A stretch of 64,000 nucleotides of DNA from Streptomyces sp. NBC_01428 (GTDB lineage Bacteria > Actinomycetota > Actinomycetes > Streptomycetales > Streptomycetaceae): positions 1,426,001-1,490,000 of the forward strand of contig NZ_CP109499.1 in the NCBI RefSeq assembly GCF_036231965.1. The letters are read 5' to 3'. Below, in pieces: positions 7,608 through 15,708 of this stretch (position 1 is the first letter of the stretch; each line of letters starts with the position of its first letter). The position numbers and the translations under genes were made by a program. The notes beneath the pieces are model-generated. The model did no database searches, was not told the DNA's origin, and saw nothing but the letters and a program-made list of their open reading frames with translations.

Positions 7608-8564
7608 TCACGCGGTGGCGGCGCGTGCGTCCCGCCGACCGACCCGGCGCCAGATGGCGCGCTGGCTCCGCAGGGTGAGCGCGCCGACCACGATCAACAC
7701 CACCACGTTGATGAGGAGTTGGATGATCGATCCGCGTGCCTCGGTCCAGCTGCCGAAGGCGGCGGAGACGCTGAAGTCGGCGGCCGCGGGGATGGTGGTC
7801 ACGGAGATGAAGACACCGAGGAGTGCGCTCGTCCGCGCCTCGGTCAGCGACACGACCCCCACGACGCCGGCCAGGGTGGCGACGGCGATCGAGAAGAAGT
7901 CGGGTGTGTCGATGAGGCTGGAGACGGGCCGCACCCCCTTGCCGAACGCCGGGGACTCCAGACCGAATCCCCGGATCACCAGCGCGAAGAGGAAGGTCGC
8001 CACGATGGCCATCAGGAACCCGGCCAGCAACGCGGTCAGCCCTTGCCGGATCCTCGGGCCCGAGCGCCGGTCGATGCCCAGCGCGACACTGACGATGGCC
8101 CCGTACTCGGGTCCGACCACCATCGCCGCGACGATGAGGATCTGCGAGTTGGTGACGATCCCGACGGCGCCGATGAGTCCGGCGACCACCAGGTAGAGGT
8201 AGAAACTCGGCGCGTAGGTGCCCTGCGCCCGGATGCGTGCCTCCACCTCCTCCCAGACCGGTGCCCGGGAGAGCGCCCCGAGCCGGTGGGTCCCGACCTC
8301 CCGTGCGGCCCGCCCCGACAGGGCCATGTCGACCGGTTCGATGACGATCGAGCCCCGCTCGTCCAGGCGCAGGTCCCGCAGCCCGCGCAGCAGAGCGTTC
8401 GCGCCCCCGGTCAGCACGTCGCAGGCGAGGGCGTCGCCGTCGGGGTGCCGGGCGATGCCGGGCTGCACCACGAGGTTGAGGACGCACGGGTCGGCGGCGA
8501 GGAGCGCGACCACCGCGTCGGTCAGCTCGGCGGGGCTCACCATCCGGACGTGGATCATGTCCAT
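7608..8564 (-). CDS. DUF389 family membrane protein
   Basis: 318 residues. The N-terminal ~110 residues form a soluble alpha/beta domain (MDMIHVRMVSPAELTDAVVA). Several hydrophobic helices with the DUF389/TIGR00341 landmark segments follow: SFYLYLVVAGLIGAVGI, TNSQILIVAAMVVGPEYG, FFSIAVATLAGVVGVVSL, TSALLGVFISVTTIPAAADF. The family is widespread and functionally uncharacterised. The gene overlaps the antiporter gene upstream by 10 bases (8555-8564), so the two are translationally coupled and may form a membrane complex or shared stress response. Its ATG lies inside the end of the antiporter frame. Confidence 0.85.
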   Translation of the reverse strand: MDMIHVRMVSPAELTDAVVALLAADPCVLNLVVQPGIARHPDGDALACDVLTGGANALLRGLRDLRLDERGSIVIEPVDMALSGRAAREVGTHRLGALSRAPVWEEVEARIRAQGTYAPSFYLYLVVAGLIGAVGIVTNSQILIVAAMVVGPEYGAIVSVALGIDRRSGPRIRQGLTALLAGFLMAIVATFLFALVIRGFGLESPAFGKGVRPVSSLIDTPDFFSIAVATLAGVVGVVSLTEARTSALLGVFISVTTIPAAADFSVSAAFGSWTEARGSIIQLLINVVVLIVVGALTLRSQRAIWRRVGRRDARAATA

Positions 8565-10333
8565 GCGGGGGCCTTTCCGGACACGGGCGGCCCGAGCACG
8601 ACAGCGGTGTCGCCCGCCCCCGGTTCGGGAGTGCGGGTCCGGGTGACCGGGTCGAGCCGTCCGTCGGGCCGTACGAGGAACAGCAGCGCGTGGCCGTCCG
8701 GGACGCCCTCACCGGCCGGGCGGCAGACGATCCGGGCACCCTCCTCGTAGCGGCGGGCCAGTTCGGGTCGGCTCAGCTCCCCTCCGAAGAGCGTGTCGCC
8801 GGGGGTGTACGGCGCGACGACGCCGTGACTCGAACTGGGGGGCCCGAGCCGGTGCACGAACCCGTCGACCGTGCCGCTCAGATGCGCCGAGGCCAGTGCG
8901 TTGAAGTCGTCCTCCTCGGTGAGCAGCAGCACGCCGGTGATCCCTTCGAGTTCGGCGCCCTCGCCGGTGGCGGCGGCGAGCAGTTCGCCCGGCGCGAGCG
9001 GCAGCCCGGCGGCGCGGATCAGGTCGCGTTGCCGTTCCTGTCCCGCCCACATCAGCACGTCGAGTCCTGCGGTCCGCAGGGCGAGGCCGAGGTCCACGGC
9101 CCAGGGGTCCCCGCCGACGAGCAGCGGGCGGGCGCGCGCGGGCCGGAGCACGCCGAGCCGCCGGGCGACGGGGTGGGCGCTCAGGCCGTAGAGCGTGACC
9201 GTGGTGACGATGACCAGGAACGTGGCGGGCAGGATCTTCTGGGCTCCGCCGACGTGGCCGGCGACCAGGGTGGCGGAGAAGGTCGACGCGGTGGCCGCGG
9301 CGACGATGCCGCGCGGGGCCATCCAGCCGATGAACGCCCGCTCGCCGCGCGGGACGTCGGTGCCGAGCGTGGACACGAACGCGACGAGCGGGCGGACCAC
9401 CAGGACGAGCGCGGCGACGAGGACGAGGGTCGGCAGGACGACGTGCCGCAGGGAGGACGGTGTGACCGTCGCGGAGATGGAGATGAACAGCAGCCCGATG
9501 ATCAGGGACACCAGGGTCTCCAGGAACGGGCGGCGCGCGGGGAGGTTCATGCCCGGCAGGTTGGCCAGGGCCATGCCCATCACCACGGCGGCGATGAGAC
9601 CGGTGTCGTCCCGGATCGCGTCGCAGGCGGCGGCCACTCCCACCGCGGCGGCCAGCTGCACGGTGGTGCCGAGCACCTCGCCGAGGTTCAGCCGGCGCAG
9701 GAGCAGCCACAGCACGGCGGCCCCGACGGCTCCCCCGACGAGTCCGATGGCCGAACTCGCCGCGAACTGACCGATCTTGCCGGCCGGGCCCCGGCCGTCG
9801 TTCGCGACGACCGCGTGGAAGACGAGCGCCCCGAGGATGCCCCCGACGGCGTCGATGAGGGAGCCCTCCCAGATCAGGATCCGCTGCAACCGCTCCGTCG
9901 GGCGCACGAAGTTGAGCAGCGGGCCGACGACGGTGGGGCCGGAGACGATCAGGATCACGCCGAGCATGACGGCAGCGCTCTTCGACATCCCGAGCAGCGG
10001 CACGGCGAGCACGGTGGCGCCGGCCCAGGTGATCAGTGCCCCGAGCCAGATCAGCCGGACGACCACCCGCCGCATGTGACCGTGCAGCCTGCGGATGTCC
10101 AGGCCGAGCCCGGCCTCGTAGAGGATCACCGCGACGGCGAGCGACACCATGGGTGAGAAGGCGTCGCCCAGCAGGTTGTCCGGGTGGACGACGTCGGTGA
10201 GGGCGCCCGCGGCGAAGCCGACCGGCAGCAGGACGATCAGGGCCGGAATGCGGAGCCGGCTCGCCAGCAGTTGGGAGCCGACGGCCAGGACGACGATCAG
10301 TCCCAGGCCTTCGAGCACCTGATTGTCCGTCAC
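8555..10333 (-). CDS. Sodium (cation):proton antiporter, CPA family, with C-terminal nucleotide-binding-like domain
   Basis: 592 residues. Residues ~1-390 contain about 12 hydrophobic helices with Na+/H+ exchanger motifs: LRIPALIVLLPVGFAAG, ILYEAGLGLDIRRL, VSGPTVVGPLLNFVRP and the ion-site helix EGSLIDAVGGILGA (about 155-168, Glu/Asp equivalent to NhaP EG-x-LND). The C-terminal ~200 residues have a Rossmann-like RCK/TrkA-N arrangement (PLLVGGDPWAVDLGLALR, VLLLTEEDDFNALASAH), expected to gate transport. GTG 10333 follows AGGAGG. It exports Na+ or K+ against protons. It stands 64 bases after cydB on the same strand, so co-expression with the terminal oxidase is plausible. Confidence 0.85.
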   Translation of the reverse strand: MTDNQVLEGLGLIVVLAVGSQLLASRLRIPALIVLLPVGFAAGALTDVVHPDNLLGDAFSPMVSLAVAVILYEAGLGLDIRRLHGHMRRVVVRLIWLGALITWAGATVLAVPLLGMSKSAAVMLGVILIVSGPTVVGPLLNFVRPTERLQRILIWEGSLIDAVGGILGALVFHAVVANDGRGPAGKIGQFAASSAIGLVGGAVGAAVLWLLLRRLNLGEVLGTTVQLAAAVGVAAACDAIRDDTGLIAAVVMGMALANLPGMNLPARRPFLETLVSLIIGLLFISISATVTPSSLRHVVLPTLVLVAALVLVVRPLVAFVSTLGTDVPRGERAFIGWMAPRGIVAAATASTFSATLVAGHVGGAQKILPATFLVIVTTVTLYGLSAHPVARRLGVLRPARARPLLVGGDPWAVDLGLALRTAGLDVLMWAGQERQRDLIRAAGLPLAPGELLAAATGEGAELEGITGVLLLTEEDDFNALASAHLSGTVDGFVHRLGPPSSSHGVVAPYTPGDTLFGGELSRPELARRYEEGARIVCRPAGEGVPDGHALLFLVRPDGRLDPVTRTRTPEPGAGDTAVVLGPPVSGKAPAWT

Positions 10334-10397
10334 GGCAGCCTCCTGGCCGGTCGGCTGGACCGGCGGTCGTTTCCTTGAGGTCGGGTGGCGGCCGGTC

Positions 10398-11441
10398 TCA
10401 GCTCTCGCCGGACGGCCGGGCGCCGCCCTGGACGTCCGCGTCGGTCTGGGCCTCCAGCAGTCCGCGGGTGTCCAGGCGGTAGAGCACCACGAGGGCGGGC
10501 CCCACGAGGACGACCGCGACGCCGGTGACGATCAGCAGCCAGTGCAACGAGGCCGGCGCTCCGGCGGCCTGCTGCACCGTGAGGGACGTCGGCACCAGGT
10601 AGGGCCGCTGGGCCGCTCCCCAGCCGGCGATCACCAGGGCCACGGCGGCCACCGAGGTGAAGCGGGCCCAGCCCGCGGCCCTTCCGGCGACCAGCCAGGC
10701 GGTGGCCGCCGCGGCGACCGCGGCGAGGACGACCAGCAGCAGCCCGAGGCCGTGGGTGAGCCGGTCGTACACGTACGACGTGTGGTCGCGGGTCTCGGCG
10801 AGTCCGATCAGGGCGAGGACGGCGACGACGGCGAGGCTGCACCAGGCGCGGCGCCGGAAGTACACGACCATGTCGGGGGCGTCGAAGCGGTGGGCGTCCG
10901 CGGTGAGGAAGACGGCTCCGAGGAACGCGGTGGCCGCGACGGCGAGGAGTCCGGCGACGACGGAGGTCGTGCCGGCCCAGACGTGCGCGGTGGCCGGGGT
11001 TCCGGGGGCGGCCCGGCCGGAGGCGACCCCGCCGACCGCCGCGCCCAGGAAGAACGGGGTGAGCAGGGAGGCGACGGCGAACACGGCCCCGAAGAAGCGG
11101 CGTTGGGCGAGCCGTCGGCTGGGCTTGCGCAGGGCGAACCCCGCTCCGCGCAGCACGAGGCCGACGGCGGCGAGGGCGAGGGGCAGCCACATCGCGCTGA
11201 ACACCGCCTCGAAGAAGACCGGGAAGCCGGTCCACATGAGGACGAGGACGAAGATCAGCCAGACGTTGTTGACCTCCCAGACCGGCTCCATGGCGTGGTC
11301 GATCAGGTCGCGCGGCCGTCTCCCCCGCCGGGTGCCGCCCGCGGTCAGATCCCAGAACCCGGCGCCGTAGTCGACGCCGCCGCCGCAGGCGTAGGCCGCT
11401 GTCGCGAGGAGCAGGATCCAGGCGGCCACCGTTGCGGTCAT
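10398..11441 (-). CDS. cydB: Cytochrome bd ubiquinol oxidase subunit II
   Basis: 347 residues. ATG 11441 overlaps the cydA stop in a 4-base ATGA, the reason for choosing this start inside a much longer open frame. CydB signatures: GVDYGAGFWDLTAGG, LIDHAMEPVWEVNNVWLIFVLVLMWTGFP (the EPVWEVNNVWL block is diagnostic), and eight to nine hydrophobic helices. Together with CydA it forms the high-affinity bd oxidase in the cytoplasmic membrane that reduces O2 to water without proton pumping. No cydCD exporter genes occur in this window. Confidence 0.95.
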   Translation of the reverse strand: MTATVAAWILLLATAAYACGGGVDYGAGFWDLTAGGTRRGRRPRDLIDHAMEPVWEVNNVWLIFVLVLMWTGFPVFFEAVFSAMWLPLALAAVGLVLRGAGFALRKPSRRLAQRRFFGAVFAVASLLTPFFLGAAVGGVASGRAAPGTPATAHVWAGTTSVVAGLLAVAATAFLGAVFLTADAHRFDAPDMVVYFRRRAWCSLAVVAVLALIGLAETRDHTSYVYDRLTHGLGLLLVVLAAVAAAATAWLVAGRAAGWARFTSVAAVALVIAGWGAAQRPYLVPTSLTVQQAAGAPASLHWLLIVTGVAVVLVGPALVVLYRLDTRGLLEAQTDADVQGGARPSGES

Positions 11442-12916
11442 CGGGTGTCTCCCGGCTCGGAGCGGGACTCCGGTGGACCGGCGCCCCCGGTGGCCTCGAC
11501 CGTCTCCCGGCGGGGCCCGTACGGCGTGTCGAGTTCCGGGTCGTGCCCGTCCCCGCCGTCCGGCTCCGTGCCCGCGACCCGCCACCGCCGGCTCATCCGC
11601 AGGACGACTCCGAGGAACGCGCCGAACATGAGCACGTAGACGACCACCACGATCCCGAACATGATCCACAGGGAGGTGGCGGGGGTGGACGTCACCGCGT
11701 CCGAGACCCGCATGTGCTGGTAGACGATCCAGGGCTGGCGGCCCACCTCGGTGGTGATCCATCCGCACTCGACGGTCACGACGCTGGCCACGCCCGCGAG
11801 TGCCGCGCAGCGGAAGAACCAGACGGAGCGGGGCAGGTCGCGGCGGCGGAACCAGCACCAGCCGTACCAGAGCGCGAGGAGGATCAGCACGCTGCCGATG
11901 CCGGCCATGATGTCGAACGTCCAGTGCACGATGGTGGCCTGGGTGGGGGTGGGGCGGTCCGCCGCGGGCACGGACGTCAGCCCGTTGACCTTGGTGCCGG
12001 GGCTTCCGCCCGCCAGGATCGAGTCCAGCTGCGGGACCTTGATGCCCCCGGTGACGCTGCCGTCGGGGTGCAACCGGCCGAAGAGGTACTCGGGGACGTG
12101 GGTGTCCGTCTTCCAGACCAGCTCCGCGGCGGCGAACTTCACCGGCTGCTTCTGGTAGACCTGCCGGGTGATGTTGTCGCCGAGGAAGAACTGCACCGGG
12201 GTGAGGATCGCCGCGACGGTGAACGGCACGCAGAACCCGAGCCGGTGGTACCGGTCCCGGCGCCCCCGCAGCCACCCGACCGCGTACACGCCGGCCACCA
12301 CATAGCCCGCCGTCAGGAACATCGCGACGACGAAGTGCCAGTACTGGGGGCCGAACATCGGGGTGAACACGGCCGAACGGATGTCGACGTCGGTCGGCCT
12401 GCCCTGGGAGTCGAGCCGGAAGCCCTGCGGGGTGTTCATCCACGCGTTCGCGCCGATGATGCCGAAGGCCCCGAGCAGCGCGGCGAACGGCAGCGGGGTG
12501 GCGAGCCAGAAGTGGGGCCATGGCCTCAGACGCCGCCAGCCGTAGAGGTAGACGGCGATGAGGACGGCCTCCAGGAAGAACGCCCAGGCCTCCACCCCGA
12601 ATCCGAGGCCGAAGACGTCACCCCAGGTGCCCATCATCTTCGGCCACAGCAGCCCGAACTCGAACGACAGCACGGTGCCGGTGACGATGCCGACGGCGAA
12701 CTGCACGGCCATGACGGCGGACCAGCGCCGGGCGAGCAGGAGCGCGACCGGGTCCTTCCTGCGCAGCGCCCGGTGGTGCATCACGAGCGTGATGAACGGC
12801 AGGGCCACACCGAGCGGCACGAGGATGATGTGGGTGGCCAGGGTGAAGGCCATCAGCTCGCGCGCGGGGAGCATCTGCGCGGGAGCGTCGGCCAGGAGGG
12901 TCAATGCCTTGTTCAT
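11438..12916 (-). CDS. cydA: Cytochrome bd ubiquinol oxidase subunit I
   Basis: 492 residues. It carries the b595/d ligand region near the N-terminus (ALPFITLVMHHRALRRKD), GIVTGTVLSFEFGLLWPKM with the conserved proton-path Glu, the FFLEAVLIAVYLYGWRRL helix and the quinol (Q) loop around residues 250-310 (FGRLHPDGSVTGGI). The DMRVSDAVT-like segment before the C-terminal helix (QHMRVSDAVTSTPATSLW) is typical. It is the quinol-oxidising, haem-bearing subunit. The gene lies 48 bases after a short-chain dehydrogenase gene on the same strand; no Rex-type TTGTGA-N4-TTCACA site is visible in that gap. Confidence 0.95.
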   Translation of the reverse strand: MNKALTLLADAPAQMLPARELMAFTLATHIILVPLGVALPFITLVMHHRALRRKDPVALLLARRWSAVMAVQFAVGIVTGTVLSFEFGLLWPKMMGTWGDVFGLGFGVEAWAFFLEAVLIAVYLYGWRRLRPWPHFWLATPLPFAALLGAFGIIGANAWMNTPQGFRLDSQGRPTDVDIRSAVFTPMFGPQYWHFVVAMFLTAGYVVAGVYAVGWLRGRRDRYHRLGFCVPFTVAAILTPVQFFLGDNITRQVYQKQPVKFAAAELVWKTDTHVPEYLFGRLHPDGSVTGGIKVPQLDSILAGGSPGTKVNGLTSVPAADRPTPTQATIVHWTFDIMAGIGSVLILLALWYGWCWFRRRDLPRSVWFFRCAALAGVASVVTVECGWITTEVGRQPWIVYQHMRVSDAVTSTPATSLWIMFGIVVVVYVLMFGAFLGVVLRMSRRWRVAGTEPDGGDGHDPELDTPYGPRRETVEATGGAGPPESRSEPGDTR

Positions 12917-12964
12917 GCTGGCCTATCGGCTGGTGACGACGGTGGGAGGTGCCGGGCCGCCGTC

Positions 12965-13804
12965 TCAGCCGCCGGTGGCGAAGCCGGGGAAGAGCGTCAT
13001 CCCGCCGTCCACGAACAGGGTGGTGCCGACGACGTAGTCCATGAGGTCGGAGGCCAGTACCGTCACCGCCGTGGCGATGTCCTCGGGCTCACCGACCCGC
13101 CGGTAGGGGATCAGCCGGAGGAGTTCCTGCTCGGCCTCGGGGGTGTCCCAGGCGCTGCGGTTGATCGGGGTCTTGATGGCGCCGGGCGCGACCGCGTTGA
13201 CGCGGATGCCCTGGGGGCCGAGTTCCTGGGCGAGGGTCTGCATCAGCATCAGGACACCGCCCTTGGAGGCGGCGTAGTTCAGGTGGCCGGACCACGGGAT
13301 GAGCTGGTGCACCGAGCTCATGCATACGATCTTCCCGGCGGAGCGGGAGACGTCCGGCACGACACCGCGCCGCAGGAACTCCTTGGCGGCCTCCCTGGCG
13401 CACAGGAACTGGCCGGTGAGGTTCACGTCGATGACCTTGCGCCACTGCGCCATGGTCATCTCCGTGACCGGGGCGTCCCGTTGCAGTCCGGCGTTGGCGA
13501 CGAGGAGGTCGATGGTGCCGAACTCCTCCAGCATGCGCGCGAACATGCCGACGACCTGGCCCTCGTCGGAGACGTCCGCCTCGTGCGCGAAGGCCCGTAC
13601 GCCGAAGGCCTGGATCTGCCGGACGACGTCCTCGGCCGCGTCCTGTCCGGACACGTAGTTGACGACCACGTCGGCGCCCGCGCGGCCCAGCGCGATCGCG
13701 GTGGCCAGTCCGATGCCGGAGTTCGCCCCGGTCACCAGGGCCTTCTGGCCCCGCAGGAGCGGCAACGCCGCCAGCTGCCGACCGCTGTCCACACCTGAGG
13801 TCAC
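12965..13804 (-). CDS. Short-chain dehydrogenase/reductase (glucose 1-dehydrogenase-like)
   Basis: 279 residues from GTG 13804, preceded by GGGAGA; longer in-frame starts give a low-complexity Arg/Pro-rich extension and were rejected. Classical SDR motifs: TGANSGIG (cofactor site, about 25-32), NAG (about 105), Ser...Tyr-x-x-x-Lys (VCMSSVHQLIPW, then LNYAASKGG), and the PGAIKTPINR loop. The terminal GTTLFVDGGMTLFPGF is shared with glucose 1-dehydrogenase-type SDRs. It oxidises a sugar or alcohol with NAD(P). It heads the run SDR-cydA-cydB-antiporter-DUF389. Confidence 0.88.
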   Translation of the reverse strand: MTSGVDSGRQLAALPLLRGQKALVTGANSGIGLATAIALGRAGADVVVNYVSGQDAAEDVVRQIQAFGVRAFAHEADVSDEGQVVGMFARMLEEFGTIDLLVANAGLQRDAPVTEMTMAQWRKVIDVNLTGQFLCAREAAKEFLRRGVVPDVSRSAGKIVCMSSVHQLIPWSGHLNYAASKGGVLMLMQTLAQELGPQGIRVNAVAPGAIKTPINRSAWDTPEAEQELLRLIPYRRVGEPEDIATAVTVLASDLMDYVVGTTLFVDGGMTLFPGFATGG

Positions 13805-14171
13805 TGCCGTCTCCCGTTCGTCGGTTCGCCGTGGCAGGGAACCACTCCGCAGGGGGGCCGGGGAGGGCGGACTCGCCCGGCTCGGCCGTTGGGGGTAACG
13901 GGGTCCCTCCGGCGGAGCAACGGCGCGCCATCGCGGGTCACCGCCCGCCGGGAGCGGAACACGCCCCGACCGCCCGAGGTGACCGACGTGTCGGTCCTGC
14001 CGCGACCGCCGGCCCGGACGCGCTTCAAGAAGTGAACCGCGGGCCACGACCACACCGTGCGCGACGGACGAATACCCGTTGAACCGGGTCGAGTTGGCCG
14101 AACCTCGACCCTCGCACTCCTTCAACTCCTCGTGCAGTCCTTCAATTTCGAACGGTTCTTTGTTTCATCTC
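13805..14171. other. Divergent intergenic region, no gene seen
   Basis: The 490-base gap between the SDR gene (minus) and the chitinase gene (plus) has no supported gene. The half next to the chitinase (about 14100-14290) is clearly A+T-richer. The chitinase promoter at 14172-14200 is listed separately. A second inverted repeat, GTTCATG/CATGAAC with a 2-base centre, lies at 14235-14250 in the probable chitinase 5' leader. Confidence 0.6.
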
Positions 14172-14200
14172 TTGACGCCTCTGGTGCAGACCTTTAGGTT
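14172..14200 (+). promoter_or_regulatory. Chitinase promoter with DasR-like/chitinase 12-bp repeat in the spacer
   Basis: -35 TTGACG (14172-14177), 17-base spacer, -10 TAGGTT (14195-14200). Inside the spacer, TGGTGCAGACCT (14182-14193) differs by one base from the chitinase promoter repeat TGGTCCAGACCT and resembles the DasR responsive element core TGGTCTAGACCA (both from memory). DasR represses chitinase genes and is released by amino-sugar phosphates, so chitin/GlcNAc control is inferred. Confidence 0.65.
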
Positions 14201-14294
14201 CACCGATCACCACAACTCCATGAATGCAGTTGCTGTTCATGGACATGAACGCCCCCCACCATCAGCCATCTGCGAAGGGCTGTGAATCCCCCAG

Positions 14295-15671
14295 ATGATC
14301 CATTCATCCCTCGCGCGCTCCACCGCGCTCCGTATCACCCTCTCCACCGCCGCGCTCACCCTCTCCGTCGGCGCCCTGAGCGCCACTCCGGCGGCGGCCG
14401 CCACCGGCACGATCACCGGGCTCGGCGGCAAGTGTCTCGACGTCGCCTCCGCGAGCTCGGCGAACGGCACCGCCGTCCAGCTCTACGACTGCAACGGAAC
14501 CGCCGCCCAGCAGTGGACGGTCGGCTCGGACGGCACGGTCCGCGCGCTCGGCAAGTGCCTCGACATCACCGGCAACTCGACGGCCAACGGCGCACGCCTC
14601 CAGCTGTGGGACTGCGGCGGCGGCGCGAACCAGAAGTGGACGGTCACCACCGCCCACGACCTCGTCAATCCGCAGTCGAACAAGTGCGCAGACGTCACCG
14701 GCAACACCTCGGCCAACGCGACCCCGGTCCAGATATGGACGTGCACGGGCGCCGCCAACCAGAAGTGGACCGCGCCCGGCGGCGGCGGCACCGCACCGAG
14801 CGCGCCGATGGCCGTCGCCCCGTACCTGTACAACGGCTGGGGCAGCCCGCCGAACCCGGCGACGGTGATGAACGCGACCGGCGTGAAGTGGTTCACCCTG
14901 GCCTTCGTGCTCAGCAACGGCTACTGCAATCCGCAGTGGGACGGCAGCCGCGCGCTGACCGGCGGTGTCGACCAGCAGACCGTCAACACCGTCCGCGCGA
15001 ACGGCGGCGACATCATCCCGTCGTTCGGCGGCTACAGCGGCAACAAACTGGAAAGCTCCTGCTCCAGCGCGGGCGAACTCGCCGGCGCCTACCAGAAGGT
15101 CATCAACGCCTACGGGCTCAAGGCCATCGACATCGACATCGAGGCCGACGCCTACAGCAACGGAACCGTCCAGCAGCGCACGGTCGACGCCCTCAAGACG
15201 GTGAAGGCCAACAACCCCGGCCTGAAGGTGTACGTCACCATCGGCACGGGCACGAGCGGCCCCGACACCAGTCTCATCAACCGGGCCGCGAACTCCGGTC
15301 TGAGTGTGGACAGTTGGACCATCATGCCGTTCGACTTCGGCGGCGCCGGCCAGAACATGGGAACGCTCACCACCCGGGCCGCCGAGGGCCTGAAGACCGC
15401 GCTCAAGAACGCCTACGGCTACAGCGACGACCAGGCGTACCGGGACATGGGCATCTCCTCCATGAACGGGATCACCGACCAGAACGAGACGGTGACGGTC
15501 GCCGACTTCCAGACGATCCTCGGCTACGCGCAGCAGCACCATCTGGCGCGCCTGACCTTCTGGTCGGTCAACCGGGACCGCCCCTGCACGAGCGGGGTCG
15601 CCGACAGCTGCTCCGGCGTGGGCCAGTCGGACTGGGACTACACCCGCGTCCTCGCGAAGTACACCGGCTGA
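14295..15671 (+). CDS. Secreted GH18 chitinase-like enzyme with N-terminal ricin-type (CBM13) lectin
   Basis: 458 residues. A signal peptide (MIHSSLARSTALRITLS ... ATPAAA, cleavage after ~35) is followed by a beta-trefoil lectin (about 38-155) whose three subdomains show KCLDV/KCLDI/KCADV and QQW/QKW repeats. From ~170 a GH18 barrel begins (APYLYNGWGSPPNP) with strand 4 motif AIDIDIEAD: Glu283 is the expected acid, and the first Asp of D-x-x-D-x-D-x-E is replaced by Lys, as in some actinobacterial GH18 enzymes. Members hydrolyse chitin or related GlcNAc polymers. The DasR-like promoter supports that role. ATG 14295 has only a weak GAAGGG 15 bases upstream. First gene of a probable three-gene secreted unit. 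Confidence 0.88.
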   Translation: MIHSSLARSTALRITLSTAALTLSVGALSATPAAAATGTITGLGGKCLDVASASSANGTAVQLYDCNGTAAQQWTVGSDGTVRALGKCLDITGNSTANGARLQLWDCGGGANQKWTVTTAHDLVNPQSNKCADVTGNTSANATPVQIWTCTGAANQKWTAPGGGGTAPSAPMAVAPYLYNGWGSPPNPATVMNATGVKWFTLAFVLSNGYCNPQWDGSRALTGGVDQQTVNTVRANGGDIIPSFGGYSGNKLESSCSSAGELAGAYQKVINAYGLKAIDIDIEADAYSNGTVQQRTVDALKTVKANNPGLKVYVTIGTGTSGPDTSLINRAANSGLSVDSWTIMPFDFGGAGQNMGTLTTRAAEGLKTALKNAYGYSDDQAYRDMGISSMNGITDQNETVTVADFQTILGYAQQHHLARLTFWSVNRDRPCTSGVADSCSGVGQSDWDYTRVLAKYTG

Positions 15672-15708
15672 CCTTCGTCACACCCCCCACCAGCGCAGGA
15701 GTGCTCCC

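Noticed and set aside
10398..12521. A 707-residue open frame over cydB and part of cydA
   Set aside because: Only the part after ATG 11441 resembles CydB; the upstream part is an Arg/Pro-rich frame shadow of cydA.
12917..12964. Rex-binding site before cydA
   Set aside because: No TTGTGA-N4-TTCACA-like sequence was found in this gap.
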